NCBI GenBank assembly: GCA_015501595.1
Contig: JADNRX010000649.1
Span: 1-27,923, forward strand
Length of the DNA stretch: 27,923 nt
Reading direction: 5' to 3'
Source: Hymenopellis radicata
Taxonomy: Eukaryota > Basidiomycota > Agaricomycetes > Agaricales > Physalacriaceae
Position numbers and translations under genes: made by a program. The notes under the pieces are model-generated. The model made no database searches. It saw only the letters and a list, made by a program, of their open reading frames with translations, and was not told where the DNA came from. Below, in pieces: positions 11,262 through 19,916 of this stretch. Positions within the stretch are counted from its first letter, which is position 1. The number at the start of each line of letters is the position of its first letter.

Positions 11262-11290
11262 GGCACGAGTAACTCAGTGGTTACTTGCTG
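11262..11290 (+). repeat. hairpin family B, well-paired copy
   Basis: CGAGTAAC pairs with GTTACTTG over 8 bp (one G·T) around the loop TCAGTG. Family B is usually written GGCAGAC, TAGTAACTCATCGGTTA, TTTGCTGCC, with an additional outer GGCAG/CTGCC stem. Copies: 5856-5887, 6441-6473, 7341-7373, 7531-7559, 8379-8411, 9227-9260 (degenerate), 10274-10306 (degenerate), 13790-13820, 15070-15091. At 13796-13817 the arm is CAAGTA against TACTTG, so the wobble of this copy is an A-T pair there. Confidence 0.6.
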
Positions 11291-12078
11291 TAAATGTTCT
11301 CTCGCTTCCTTTACTTTTTAGCTCTTCCCCTTGTACACACCCAGAGGTGTTCTCTTTGCTCGCTGGTGATGTTTTGCTGTCACGGTGATTCTTGCATACT
11401 GAATGAAGCACGTTGGACGTAGCGGTTGGACGTGTGTTTGTGAGTTTCTCTATTTCAAATTTTTCCCCTGACCCACAATCAACTGTGCGCGTAATACTGA
11501 GTGCTCCTCATTAGAGCAAATGCCTTGAAGCACTTGAAGTTCCGGCGCGATTGTTTTCAGGCCACGATTCCCGGCAGGGCAAAAAAAATCTGGGTGATTC
11601 AAACAACGTCATTGCTACCTATGCCGTTAGAGCACGGGTGCTGATAGAACAGTAGTACTGACGGCAGATGCACGACATTTTACGATGGGCCGAGGGACGT
11701 CGCACCGTTCAGACGCGGAGGAAGCGATAAGGGATTACGTTGTTCGACGACCGGGCCCGTGGTATGATGTAGGGGGAGCCGTAGGAACAAGGAGCAAGGC
11801 GGAGAAGAGCGTCTGGACGTCCTGCTATGTGTGTTCGCTCCCCTAACCTCACTCACCACAGGCTTTGCGGCGCGGCGGCATTTTCCTCTTTATTTACCAT
11901 ATCCCCGCGCAGAGGTCAAATGAAACTTGCGATTTGGAATTGACGCCTACTTGTTTCTGCTCCCCTTCCCCAGCGTGTGTTTCTATCGCGCTCGTGTTTC
12001 GAGGTCTGCGGAAAAAGGATTCCCGGATACGGAACTCTACTTGAATACTTACTATTCCAGGCTCAGCCTGCAGCGCCG

Positions 12079-12089
12079 TGGCTAAGTGG
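12079..12089 (+). promoter_or_regulatory. perfect A-box match outside the five families
   Basis: TGGCTAAGTGG fits the strict tRNA A-box form TGGCNNAGTGG. It sits in a GCGCC…GGC context but has no clear tRNA cloverleaf or good B box downstream. A T6 run follows about 40 bp later (near 12127). Confidence 0.35.
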
Positions 12090-12211
12090 CTACCTCGCTA
12101 CTGGACTGGTGAGTTGTTGGAAGAATTTTTTGTGACTCCTCAGCAGAAACATGAGTGTACTAGGGACGAGTAACGTACTTGCTTATGAACAACTTTGAAC
12201 TCGCGATTCCG

Positions 12212-12242
12212 GGTCTGGTGAGCCTAACGGTTAAACTGGACC
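12212..12242 (+). repeat. hairpin C variant with a different 8-bp stem
   Basis: GGTCTGGT pairs with ACTGGACC along all 8 positions (two wobbles) and encloses the conserved CCTAACGGTTAA. About 40 bp downstream are a T5 run and GGACCCGAAATC, which faintly resembles a tRNA B box. Confidence 0.5.
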
Positions 12243-13690
12243 TTACTCCGTGTATACTTGGTCTTTTTGCTCGTCCTGGACCCGAAATCGATCCACGTTG
12301 TAATCTCGTCGTCTCGCGCTGCAGAGTGGCGCCCGGGGTTCTTCTTCCGGTTGGAGTTTTAAGAGACAGTTCCTAGCAAGGGTTAAAAAACTCAACTTGG
12401 CCGTAACGATTTGCTACCTGTGCCGTTAGACCACGGGCGCTGCTAAGTATGATTCAAAAGATAACTGTGGGATGCCACGGAATGCGAGCGCCAGCGAGAG
12501 CGACTATGCAGCCATGAATCAAGCCTTGCAATAGTTATATGTGTTAGGCTGGCGAAGTCGCCGCCGCGAAGAGAACGTGTTGTCTTCGCGTGGAATGAGT
12601 GTTGAGATGTGATGAGGCGTGAAAGCCAGCTTTGAACGGGAGGCATGGCGGTAGAGAGGATGGGGCGTGCTATGATTGATGTACACATAACACACGCCTG
12701 TACGAATTTTCAGGAAGAATTGAACGAAGGAGAAATGAAGAGGCTGCTCAAAATGCATTTGTTCATGTTTGGTCACCCAGACAGCTCTCCTAGTGAACAT
12801 CACCGCGGGCGCGTTCGTCCTTCACGCCGCGTAAAAGGTAGACGATGATACACCGAGGACAAAGTACACGTCCGTCAGTGGACAAGTCAGCCCATGTACT
12901 CAAACGATCGAGTGGCTGACGGCAGAGGTGGTGTAGCGGTTACCTATAGCTACTGCCATCCGTACATTAAAGAGCTCCACTTTTTAGGGTTCTGCGCGAG
13001 GACAGATATGCCTGGCGGATGTGGTAATCAGCATCGGAGTGAACAGGACGAGGGACTCGTCGTGCATTCTGTCCTCGAACGGAGCTCCTCATGCGTTAGA
13101 CGTTCATATGTTCCCGTACGCGCTTCCACGCGCCCAGTCTTCGTCCCCCCGGTTTCTTCATTCACAGCCTCCTCCTCCCTGGAACCTAGGAACGAGCGAA
13201 GGAATTGCGCGTGTTGGAGGAAGAAGAGGACTCCTCAACCAGCTTTAGTTCTACTGCGCAATGTGGACTTCGCGCACAAGAGAGGAGGCGGCGGCGAGGC
13301 TTTCTATGTGTCTCGGCGCGGTCAGTGGCTATCAGCTCTTCTGACCGACCGCCCCGTCTTCAACGATGTCGCCATCTTTCTGTCTGGCGCAGAACGCACA
13401 GACTTGCTCTTGCGCTACACTTGATTCCAAACTTGACTATGGCAGAGGGTGACTGGTGAAGCGGTTACTTACCTATTTTTTCCTCTTTTTGGGTTTGACG
13501 TCTGGTCGTGGTACCTAATCCCAACCGACTCGCCTGGAGGCGCGACTGCCTGCACTCACTGCCCGTGGATATTCAGAAACCCTTCTTGGCAGCGAGTAGT
13601 CGTAGCCTAACGGTCCGACTCGTGCGTTGTATGAGCTGTCACTTGCAAGTAACTTTTTCCTTGCTGTCTTATGCGCTCACATCTCCGTCA

Positions 13691-13790
13691 GTTCTTCAAC
13701 ATATAAACTGATTCAGGCTTTGCATGCGCCCTGCGTCTTTGTCTAATCGAGCTCGTCGCTTCGAAGCCTTTTTTTTCAAGCGTACTGCTG
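13691..13790 (+). repeat. TATA-like leader block, copy 3
   Basis: Same block as at 5773 and 7448, with an inserted CGTCGCTTCGAAGCC before the T run. It leads into the B hairpin at 13790-13820. A weaker fourth copy starts near 11181 (CTTCTTCCAATAAACTGATT) and leads into the B hairpin at 11262. Confidence 0.55.
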
Positions 13791-14145
13791 GCGGACAAGT
13801 ACCTCACCGTTTACTTGCTGTAATATGAGTTCTCCACGTGTTATACACCCAGAAGTGTTTTTCTTTGCTCGGTGATTTTTTGCTGCGAAGCTTTGTACCC
13901 TCTACTTGAATGAATGAGCAGGTTTGACGTAGCGGCTGCTGCTTTCGTTGCTGGTACTTTGATTTTTTCCTTACCCTACGTTGCTGCACTGGGATCATCA
14001 ATGATCATTCTCGGAGTACTGAGTGCTCCTCATTGATTTCAAGTTCCATTAGAGCAACGCCTGGTACTGGGAGGACGCCAGTGATGTTCTGAGATGATTC
14101 TCGGCAAGGGAAAAAAACTAAAGGGACAGCCAGGTATAGGCAATT

Positions 14146-14173
14146 GCTACCTGTGCCGTTAGAGCACGGGTGC
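14146..14173 (-). repeat. hairpin family D, reverse orientation
   Basis: On the plus strand CCTGTGC and GCACGGG pair around CGTTAGA. Read on the minus strand the loop is TCTAACGG, the same core as family C, so this family is the same motif inverted. Other copies: 10564-10590 (degenerate), 11615-11642, 12413-12440. In three of the four copies the minus-strand hairpin is followed 25-50 bp later by a run of 6-8 T (plus-strand A runs at 11582-11589, 12385-12390 and 14111-14117). Confidence 0.55.
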
Positions 14174-14480
14174 TGATAGGATTCAGTACTCAAGGCGAGT
14201 AATAGTATATGGGCGGAATTCGCTTGCTCTTTTCTTTTCGCTGACGCCGCAACGACGCGACATTTTACGATGGGCCGGGAGGTCACAGTATTCAGAAGCG
14301 GACTGGGAAGACCCAGTCAGGACGGGGGACTCGGAGGGAGTATGTTGCCGCGCTCAACAACCGACAACTGGGCACGATGATGCATTGGTAGAGAGAGCTG
14401 AAAGGTGTGATGGAGATCGTTGAAGGTTAACGTTCGTGCAATAGTAGCCAGTCTAGCCTAACGGTTACACCGATGCATTG

Positions 14481-15276
14481 TAAGCCAACCCTGACTTATC
14501 AGGAGGATTTTTTGATTTGTGCGAGGGGCATCAAGTCATTGACAATGTTTTACTTGATGTTTACTGTTCAAACGTTCAACGTTCAAGGGACAGTGGATGC
14601 CCGTTCCTGATTCAAAGGGCGACATTCAAATCGCATTCTGAGGCGATGCACATTTGAAGGGTACAAGTCCGAACTTGTCTTCTCCCGTTATCTTGTGGTG
14701 TGCACTGTGTCTTCACACAACTTTCACCGATTCACCCGCACCTTCTCCTAGCGCTGCCCTTCCAATGGATGGATTGGCTATGCGAGCTAGAACCATGCAC
14801 GTCTCTAAGTCTTCCGGTACTCAGTGTCTTAGGTATGCCCAACGTCTCCCGAGCTCGTATGGCCGACTGGCTATTTGCTCCATGATAATGGTCACATAAC
14901 GCATTTTTTCTGCTACCTTTGCGCTTCATCAGGCTTTGCCGTGGACAGAGACCAACTCGAATGGGGGTGTTTCGACTGGGAAGAACGTGGCTGAAATTAT
15001 ATTCTGTTCTCAGAAGAGGAGGCCGTTTCCCTCCGAGCCTTCTTCAAATCCAGCATATCTACCGGTAGACGGGTAACCAATTGGTTACTCGCTCTGTTGA
15101 ACCAGCGTATTGTTGAGTATTGCAGTTATTTTGGTTCCACAACGACCACTGGCAGGACTGAACGGCCGGTCCTAAAACTAACCCTGAACGACATTAACAA
15201 TTTTGCTACCCTCCCGTACTCAGACTTGCCATGTCTCCAAGAAACAATGTGTTGCACTGCCAGTGCCATGACTCCT
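14481..15276. other. end of repeat mosaic, no recognised gene
   Basis: Contains three tandem GTTCAA repeats near 14567-14586 and the outlying B hairpin at 15070. Frames at 14654-14899 and 15097-15516 are open, but the second runs into the direct repeat at 15277 and shows no domain. Confidence 0.4.
15070..15091 (+). repeat. outlying hairpin B copy
   Basis: CGGGTAACC pairs with GGTTACTCG over 9 bp (one G·T) around AATT. It lies outside the regular array, about 0.5 kb upstream of the truncated F-box gene. Confidence 0.5.
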
Positions 15277-15358
15277 GACGAAGGTTCATTCGAACTCCCA
15301 TCACAAGGGAAGGCTGAATACCCTGGTCCCAGAGCCGCCAATTTTCGACGTGTTTTGG
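15277..15358. repeat. direct repeat left of F-box gene
   Basis: Shares GACGAAGG, then TTCGRACTCCCATYACAAG, GAAGGCTG and TTTCGACGTGTTTT in order with 16300-16392. Identity is partial, with small indels. Confidence 0.55.
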
Positions 15359-15624
15359 ACTGGCTCATCCGCTCCGCGCGCACGATTAGAACTGCATGCT
15401 GTAGCGGCATCTTCGCAATGTTCGGCGGCGTCCTCCAGCGACCGGGAACGCATCATTCCCCCCATCACCCCGAGCGCGTGAAGTTTTTTTTTGGCGGCTT
15501 CCGCCGCAAGCAATGACAATCGTGCCGACCTCAATACAGAAAGTCTAGAGAAGAAGTCCGACCGACACAGTGAGGCGTACACGAAGCTCGCAACCAACAT
15601 GTACGACGCGTAAATCACTCCTAG

Positions 15625-16113
15625 TCAGGCGATACAGCCGGGCCTATAGGACGCAAGCCAGAGCATCATTCTCCACCTCGTCTTCGTGTTGTCGTTGTGT
15701 TTCAGAGCTCGGATCAGTTTTCTGTAAGGTCGTGGTGTGCCAGGGATGACGATGACATCACCCGTATCGTCGTCAAATAAGATGGACGTATACGGCCAGC
15801 CGATAAGCTCGATGCCTGCGATGGAAGGGGAGAGTGTATCCCGTGGTGAGCAAAGGAGCTTGGCAAGCTCACTAGCACGGCTCGGGCAGGATACGACGAG
15901 CGTGAGAGACGGAAGGTAATGCCGACTGGTACGGGTCCAAGTCGTGTGGACGAGTGCGCACGATAGAAGGGCGGCCTGGTCGTAGACCAGATAGGAAATG
16001 ATAAGGTCGACTAGCTCTTGGGGTACACGCTTGAATGAGCCGGTCGTAGTATGTAGCCGGGGCTGTGGCTGGGTCCGCTTGGTGAACATGTTGCTGATGG
16101 TTTTAAAGATCAT
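15625..16113 (-). CDS. truncated F-box protein
   Basis: The single-exon frame from the ATG at 16113 encodes about 162 residues. An F-box-like motif sits near the N-terminus: RVPQELVDLIISYLVYDQ, then ALLSCALVHTTWTRTSRHYL, followed by LTLVV and a SELAKLLCSPRDTLSPSI segment that matches the usual start of the leucine-rich part in Agaricomycete F-box proteins. Such proteins act as substrate receptors of SCF ubiquitin ligases. They normally run to 400-500 residues, but this one stops at 15625 soon after the F-box. The same frame stays open for another 105 codons beyond the stop, with low-complexity Ala/Ser/Arg-rich sequence. ATGs at 16221 and 16089 are alternative starts; I favour 16113 because the F-box then begins about 30 residues in. 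It may be a pseudogene. Confidence 0.6.
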   Translation of the reverse strand: MIFKTISNMFTKRTQPQPRLHTTTGSFKRVPQELVDLIISYLVYDQAALLSCALVHTTWTRTSRHYLPSLTLVVSCPSRASELAKLLCSPRDTLSPSIAGIELIGWPYTSILFDDDTGDVIVIPGTPRPYRKLIRALKHNDNTKTRWRMMLWLASYRPGCIA

Positions 16114-16299
16114 GATGGTTACAGACAGAAGACAGAAGGTGGCTGTGTACCTTGACTGAGGCGTAAACCGATACCAAACTAAAAGCTGTGTGTATTCATT
16201 CAAGTAACGTGAGGAAGACAAACGATCCTCGACCCGGCCAGGCTTGTGAGTGAAAGAACACTACATGCTTCCAAGAAAGAGCGCGTTGTGGTGCCTCTT

Positions 16300-16392
16300 G
16301 ACGAAGGCCGACAGATTATTCGGACTCCCATTACAAGGAAGGCTGGGCGTACCCTAGACGCAGCGCCTCAATAGTCGATTTCGACGTGTTTT
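16300..16392. repeat. direct repeat right of F-box gene
   Basis: Counterpart of 15277-15358 in the same orientation. The pair brackets the F-box frame, which would fit an inserted or locally duplicated segment. Target-site duplications or element ends are not evident. Confidence 0.55.
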
Positions 16393-16517
16393 CGCAGATC
16401 ACGATCCTATTAAATAACGGAGTATAGGTCACTGGACATCATGAATTGTTGATAGATACCGCTTCTTGTACAATCCGCAAGAGGTACATACTGAAGTTTT
16501 CGTACGCCACATGAGAA

Positions 16518-17009
16518 TCAAAGCCCCTTTCCATCAACTTTCTTCAGTGTCAAGGAATTGAGGTCGACATCGTCAAAAGTCCGAACCTGTTACACCAAAG
16601 CTTCAGTAAACCCCGGTTCATTGGTGAACTGACGACCCAGCTCACATTGATCCCCCTCATGCCCTCGTAGGACCCGGGCAGCATAGAGGTCCCGAAAATA
16701 CTCGTGCCGCACTTGGGGCAAAAGTTATGTACGAGTCGGCCTTTGCCAAAGGTGTAAGACTGAAGTGAAGATCCATCGTGAGTAAAGCAAGAGACTTGAA
16801 GAAAAGCAAAATACCGTAGTCTCGCCCTCGCCAGAATGAAATTTCATGGCATCATCTTTGAGATAGACAAAGAGGTAGCCGTTGCGTGCGCAGACGGAGC
16901 AGTTGCAGCTGATAACCTCGTGCCCGCTCTCAAGAGGGGGCGAGATGGTCGCAGAGAAGCTGATCTTGCCGCAATGGCAGCTGCCCTTGTAAGTCGCGGA
17001 GGATGACAT
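16518..17009 (-). CDS. GFA / CENP-V domain zinc protein (glutathione-dependent formaldehyde-activating enzyme family)
   Basis: Three exons on the minus strand: 17009-16815, 16759-16646 and 16586-16518, with introns of 55 and 59 bp that begin GTATTT and GTGAGC and end CAG. They give a 125-residue protein. The zinc-ligand pattern of the GFA fold is complete: GSCHCGKISF near residue 10, SCNCSVCARNGYL near residue 34 and FCPKCGTSIFG in exon 2. The ending VRTFDDVDLNSL is also typical. Family members bind two zinc ions; the founding bacterial enzyme was described as speeding the glutathione-formaldehyde adduct reaction, but most fungal members have no proven substrate. Length is usual for the compact members and nothing is broken. 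The ATG at 17009 is preceded by only 32 bp after the upstream frame on the same strand. Confidence 0.88.
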
Positions 17010-17041
17010 TGGGTGTTAAAGTCAAAGTCGGAGGACGCTGA

Positions 17042-17411
17042 CTATGTCGTGCTGTCTAAGTTCCAAAATGGGTATGTCTCATACCAGTCCGGATGTCCGG
17101 TTGAAAGAAGCTGGGTGTATGAACGCGCATATACGCATCTGAATGCGTTCCCAGCATAGTTGAGCACTTGTAGAGCAGGTGGAAGTCGTCTCAGTTGATT
17201 GTCGGGATCAAGTCGGAGTCCAGACCGACCAAGAACGCCGGATTCAAGCACGTGGCACCCTCGGCTTCCTTCCACGTCCACGCCCTTGATGCTGCTCTTT
17301 CAAGAATCAATGTCAACGAATCGACAACCTTCGAGCGACCGTAATCTTTAAATCAGGATGCATCGTCACCGACGCGGAAATGGGTGACTGAGCCGTCTCA
17401 GGCTGCGCCAT
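17042..17411 (-). CDS. small protein, not recognised
   Basis: The ATG at 17411 opens MAQPETAQSPISASV. One 37-bp GT...CAG intron (17328-17292) would join it to a second exon ending TAG at 17042, giving 110 residues. Exon 2 has ordered-looking sequence (GVLGRSGLRLDPDNQL, then LNYAGNAFRCVYARSYTQLL and HPDWYETYPFW). Without the splice the first exon stops soon after. I do not recognise a family. The C-terminal half, rich in Tyr and Trp with no low complexity, argues for a real protein. It ends 32 bp before the GFA start, so the two genes may share transcription or this may be a leftover exon of a longer gene. The intron is at the short end for this window. Confidence 0.45.
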
Positions 17412-19387
17412 AGGGCCAGAAGCGGTTGGGGCTACCGCTAAGTCTTCTCAAATGCACAATGGATGACGAGTTTCCTGTATGGTACGTCCAGTGCGCTATA
17501 CCGTCAAAGGTTTACGGCCTGTAGCGTGCAGACCCTGTCGGACGCTCGCAACGCCTCCCCTCTTGTCAGTGCCGACCAATAAACACCTTGACGCTTCGGA
17601 CAACACACGACCATGTCTCTTTCAATCTCTCCAGGCCTCGCGCAGCTCAGCGCCGCGCTCTCTTATCAGACATTTGCACGATGGGCGACTTGTTTGCAAC
17701 TCGACGATCTCTCATTGACGTGGACGCGGAGCGAGGACTCAAGTCTCGCAGAATATAATTAAAGGCAGCGTCCGCCCTAAAGATTCGGTAACGTATCTCT
17801 CGCCGTTTGTATCCACCCTATTCTTCACGATGTCGCTGAGCGTTCTTCTCCTCGTTCTCACGTTGACTTCCTTCTTCGCTATATAATATCTACTCACTAC
17901 GTCGCGATAACAGAGAGACGTTCCCCAGCCACAAATGTCCGCGTTGATCACCCTTCTAACCTTCGCTCGTCACGTCTGGGGTTATATATCCCTTTTGCGG
18001 GGCTACACAAGTATTTTGTCGATATCCAGCAGTTGTCCGCCGAGCGCATCGGTTTCTTGAGGAAGAAGTCCTCTCCCTGGACCCTAGGAGACATGGCATG
18101 GTCATGATGCCTTCACGCGGAACCAATGGAAAACGGTCGTTCATTTCAAGTTCGTCTACACATGAGACCGATCTCCGAGATACCCTACCGAGACTGTAAA
18201 GTGTCCCGTTCTTCTCGGCCCTCAAGTCTCGCTAACAAAGGTCGTAGTGCCATTTCCTTGGTCATCTGCTAATTGCCTTTCCGGGGTTCGTCTCGTCTTG
18301 CGGCAGACGAATGTTCAATGCTCGCAGACGAACATGCATCGGAGTTCGACGTCTCCCACCTAACTGATAATCACGATCGTTCCTCGACGTTTAGGGATGC
18401 CCGCCCGTGCGGACTGTTATGACTGATCTCGCCGCCTCTGAGAATCAGAAACCAATGCTTGATCAAGTTCGTTATAGGTCTGGTGAATCGATAGCACCGA
18501 TTTCAAGTCTGGAAGTACCGTTATTCCACCCCAGCTTGACACTATGTAACGTGTTTGATTCTCATTCTTCAAGTTAGTGACATGTTAACGTAGTAGTTGG
18601 AACGCTCGGATTTATGTTTAGTGCTATCAGCGTCTTGCAGCTGCAGGGGGCTACCGGTGTCTTAATTCCGACCCAGGACATCCATCATCAACCAAGGAGA
18701 CGTATTGAGCTGCCGGAATGGACAACCTGCCGCGCGGAAACCAAAACCGTGGATGAAACCGTCCGAGCGTTCCAGGTGGAAGATCGCAAGAGTAGATGCA
18801 CGCTCAAGCTCGTGGGCAGCGATGGGTGGAGTCGTAATATGCTCATCGGTTTGATTCAACACGTGCATTTTTATTGAGCGAAATCGAATGTGCTGATTCG
18901 GATTTCCAGTCTGGATCAGAAACGAAGGTCGCAAGACGCATCTTTCGAAGAACTAGGGTGATTGCGCGCGAACTAAAGTGGCCTATCCATGGTATCAATG
19001 TTAGCTCGCAATATCCATGTACGTGTCGGTTCAAGTGGCGTTAAATATTTTTTTACGAAGGTCGTTTGCATAGTAAAGTTGGGTGGTCTTCGTACTCGCG
19101 GCATACCATAAGCCGCAGACGCTTGAACGTGGTACCATTACGCGAACACGTCGGAAGGAACTTGGAGGATGAAAACGAAATGGAAGTGATATCTTCAAAG
19201 ATGATCAAGGACAGGAACATTTTGAATGGAAAAATCCTCAACCCGGAGCGGGATGCCAGCCTTTGCCACGGTTACGCACCGAGAGTCTCTGCATCTAGCA
19301 GGTCCAGAGAATGCAAGCTCGACAAAAGGAGGGTGCAAAAGGGTTTTACAGACATGACACCATTTGAGGCAAGTCCCCAATTTTCTC
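17412..19387. other. intergenic, weak coding hints only
   Basis: A 49-codon frame at 17613-17762 (MSLSISPGLAQL…) has a good start context (ACC before ATG) and a CCAATAA upstream, but no domain. A frame without ATG ending at 18198 (…HGMVMMPSRGTNGKRSF, then ISSSSTHETDLRDTLPRL) looks like an exon of something unrecognised. The 18614-18877 and 18662-18934 frames oppose each other and neither is supported. The long open frame from 19066 into the next gene is upstream DNA that happens to lack stops. Confidence 0.35.
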
Positions 19388-19395
19388 TATATAAG
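19388..19395 (+). promoter_or_regulatory. TATA box of secreted-protein gene 1
   Basis: TATATAAG lies 68 bp before the ATG at 19456, a fitting distance for a start site about 30 bp downstream and a short 5' UTR. The paralogue at 22310 has its TATAAAAG at nearly the same distance. Confidence 0.6.
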
Positions 19396-19455
19396 CCAAC
19401 TGAACAAGCCAGAATCCTCAGACTGCAGTCCACCAGCCTCTTTCGCATAAACAAA

Positions 19456-19916
19456 ATGTTCAAGCTCACCGCCACATTCTTCGCTCTGCTCACGACCACC
19501 GCCTTGGCGATGTCCGTCGTGAACCGTGCGGAGAGCATCTCTCCCATCGCTTCGAACTCCGGCATCGAGCCCGGTCCCGATGCCATCACCATCTTCAAGA
19601 CGTGCACCGATATCAACTTCGGGGGGTTGTGCGTCGTCTGGGTCTCGGACGTCTTGCCCTCCGGATGCGGCAGCCTGAGTGCTGCTGGACAACAAGACTC
19701 CGTCTCGAGCGCGTCGACCCCAGCGGGCATCGCGTGTACCCTGTTCGAGTAAGCATTTCGTGCTTAGTACCAGCATACGATGAATGGTCGTTGACTTCTA
19801 CGCTCAGAGATGCAGGGTGCTCGGGAAGAACTCAGCTTGTCGTTGGAACCATCAACGACTTGGGGACTGTCGGGTTCCAGGACACCGCGACGTCTTTCAA
19901 CTGCCGTTCCACTTGA
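19456..19916 (+). CDS. small secreted cysteine-rich protein with beta/gamma-crystallin-like motifs, paralogue 1
   Basis: Exons 19456-19748 and 19808-19916 (59-bp intron, GTAAGC…CTCAG) encode 133 residues. Residues 1-18 form a signal peptide (MFKLTATFFALL, then TTTALA) with an A-x-A cleavage site. A short Ser/Ile-rich leader runs to about residue 39. The mature part has six cysteines (50, 59, 71, 94, 102, 130) and two similar halves. Each half starts with a Phe, has Cys/Gly-x-Gly about 8 residues on, then a Leu and a Gly, and ends D-x-x-S/T-S (D81-S85 and D123-S127). That spacing matches the Greek-key motif of beta/gamma-crystallins and its Ca2+ site [ND][ND]xx[ST]S; here the first acidic position is Gln in both halves. 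The ATG at 19456 is preferred over the longer frame from 19066 because it starts the signal peptide and lies just after a TATA box. Probably extracellular; target unknown. Confidence 0.8.

Larger units (their letters stand above)
5773..14480. repeat. mosaic array of diverged ~0.9 kb repeats carrying A-box-like hairpins
   Basis: The same short blocks recur in a mostly constant order. They are hairpin A, a GAGGTTTCGG-type block, hairpin I, hairpin B, a TTTTGGCTCTCCWCTTGTAC block, hairpin C, sometimes hairpin D, a GAGCGGTACATCGGACCGG block (6831, 9401, 10597), a CGATGAGCCGCGCCGGACAC-type block (6911, 9471), hairpin A again and a CTTGCGGGCTTGGAGGACGA block (7143, 7970, 8860, 9848). Successive A hairpins at 7197, 8059, 8959 and 9909 give a spacing of 860-950 bp. 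From about 10.8 kb onward the order becomes irregular and blocks are missing. No element-encoded protein is visible. Long open frames inside the array (for example 7583-8074 and 12894-13424) cut across hairpins and are shadows. The array could be a satellite, a decayed tRNA-derived element or a non-coding RNA cluster. Confidence 0.65.

Noticed and set aside
12894..13424. 176-codon open frame inside the array
   Set aside because: It runs through the A hairpin at 12921-12957 and blocks shared with 10.8-11.05 kb. No domain, biased composition, and overlapping frames.
6663..14480. True tRNA genes
   Set aside because: A-box-like strings are many, but no acceptor stem, anticodon arm and T arm could be assembled around any of them, and B-box-like strings (near 6708, 10184, 12290) are imperfect.
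5773..15091. CRISPR-like array
   Set aside because: Spacing is irregular and large, repeats are several different hairpins, and the context is eukaryotic.
19066..19455. Long N-terminal extension of secreted paralogue 1
   Set aside because: The frame happens to be open upstream, but the signal peptide begins at 19456, a TATA box lies at 19388, and the paralogue has no such extension.
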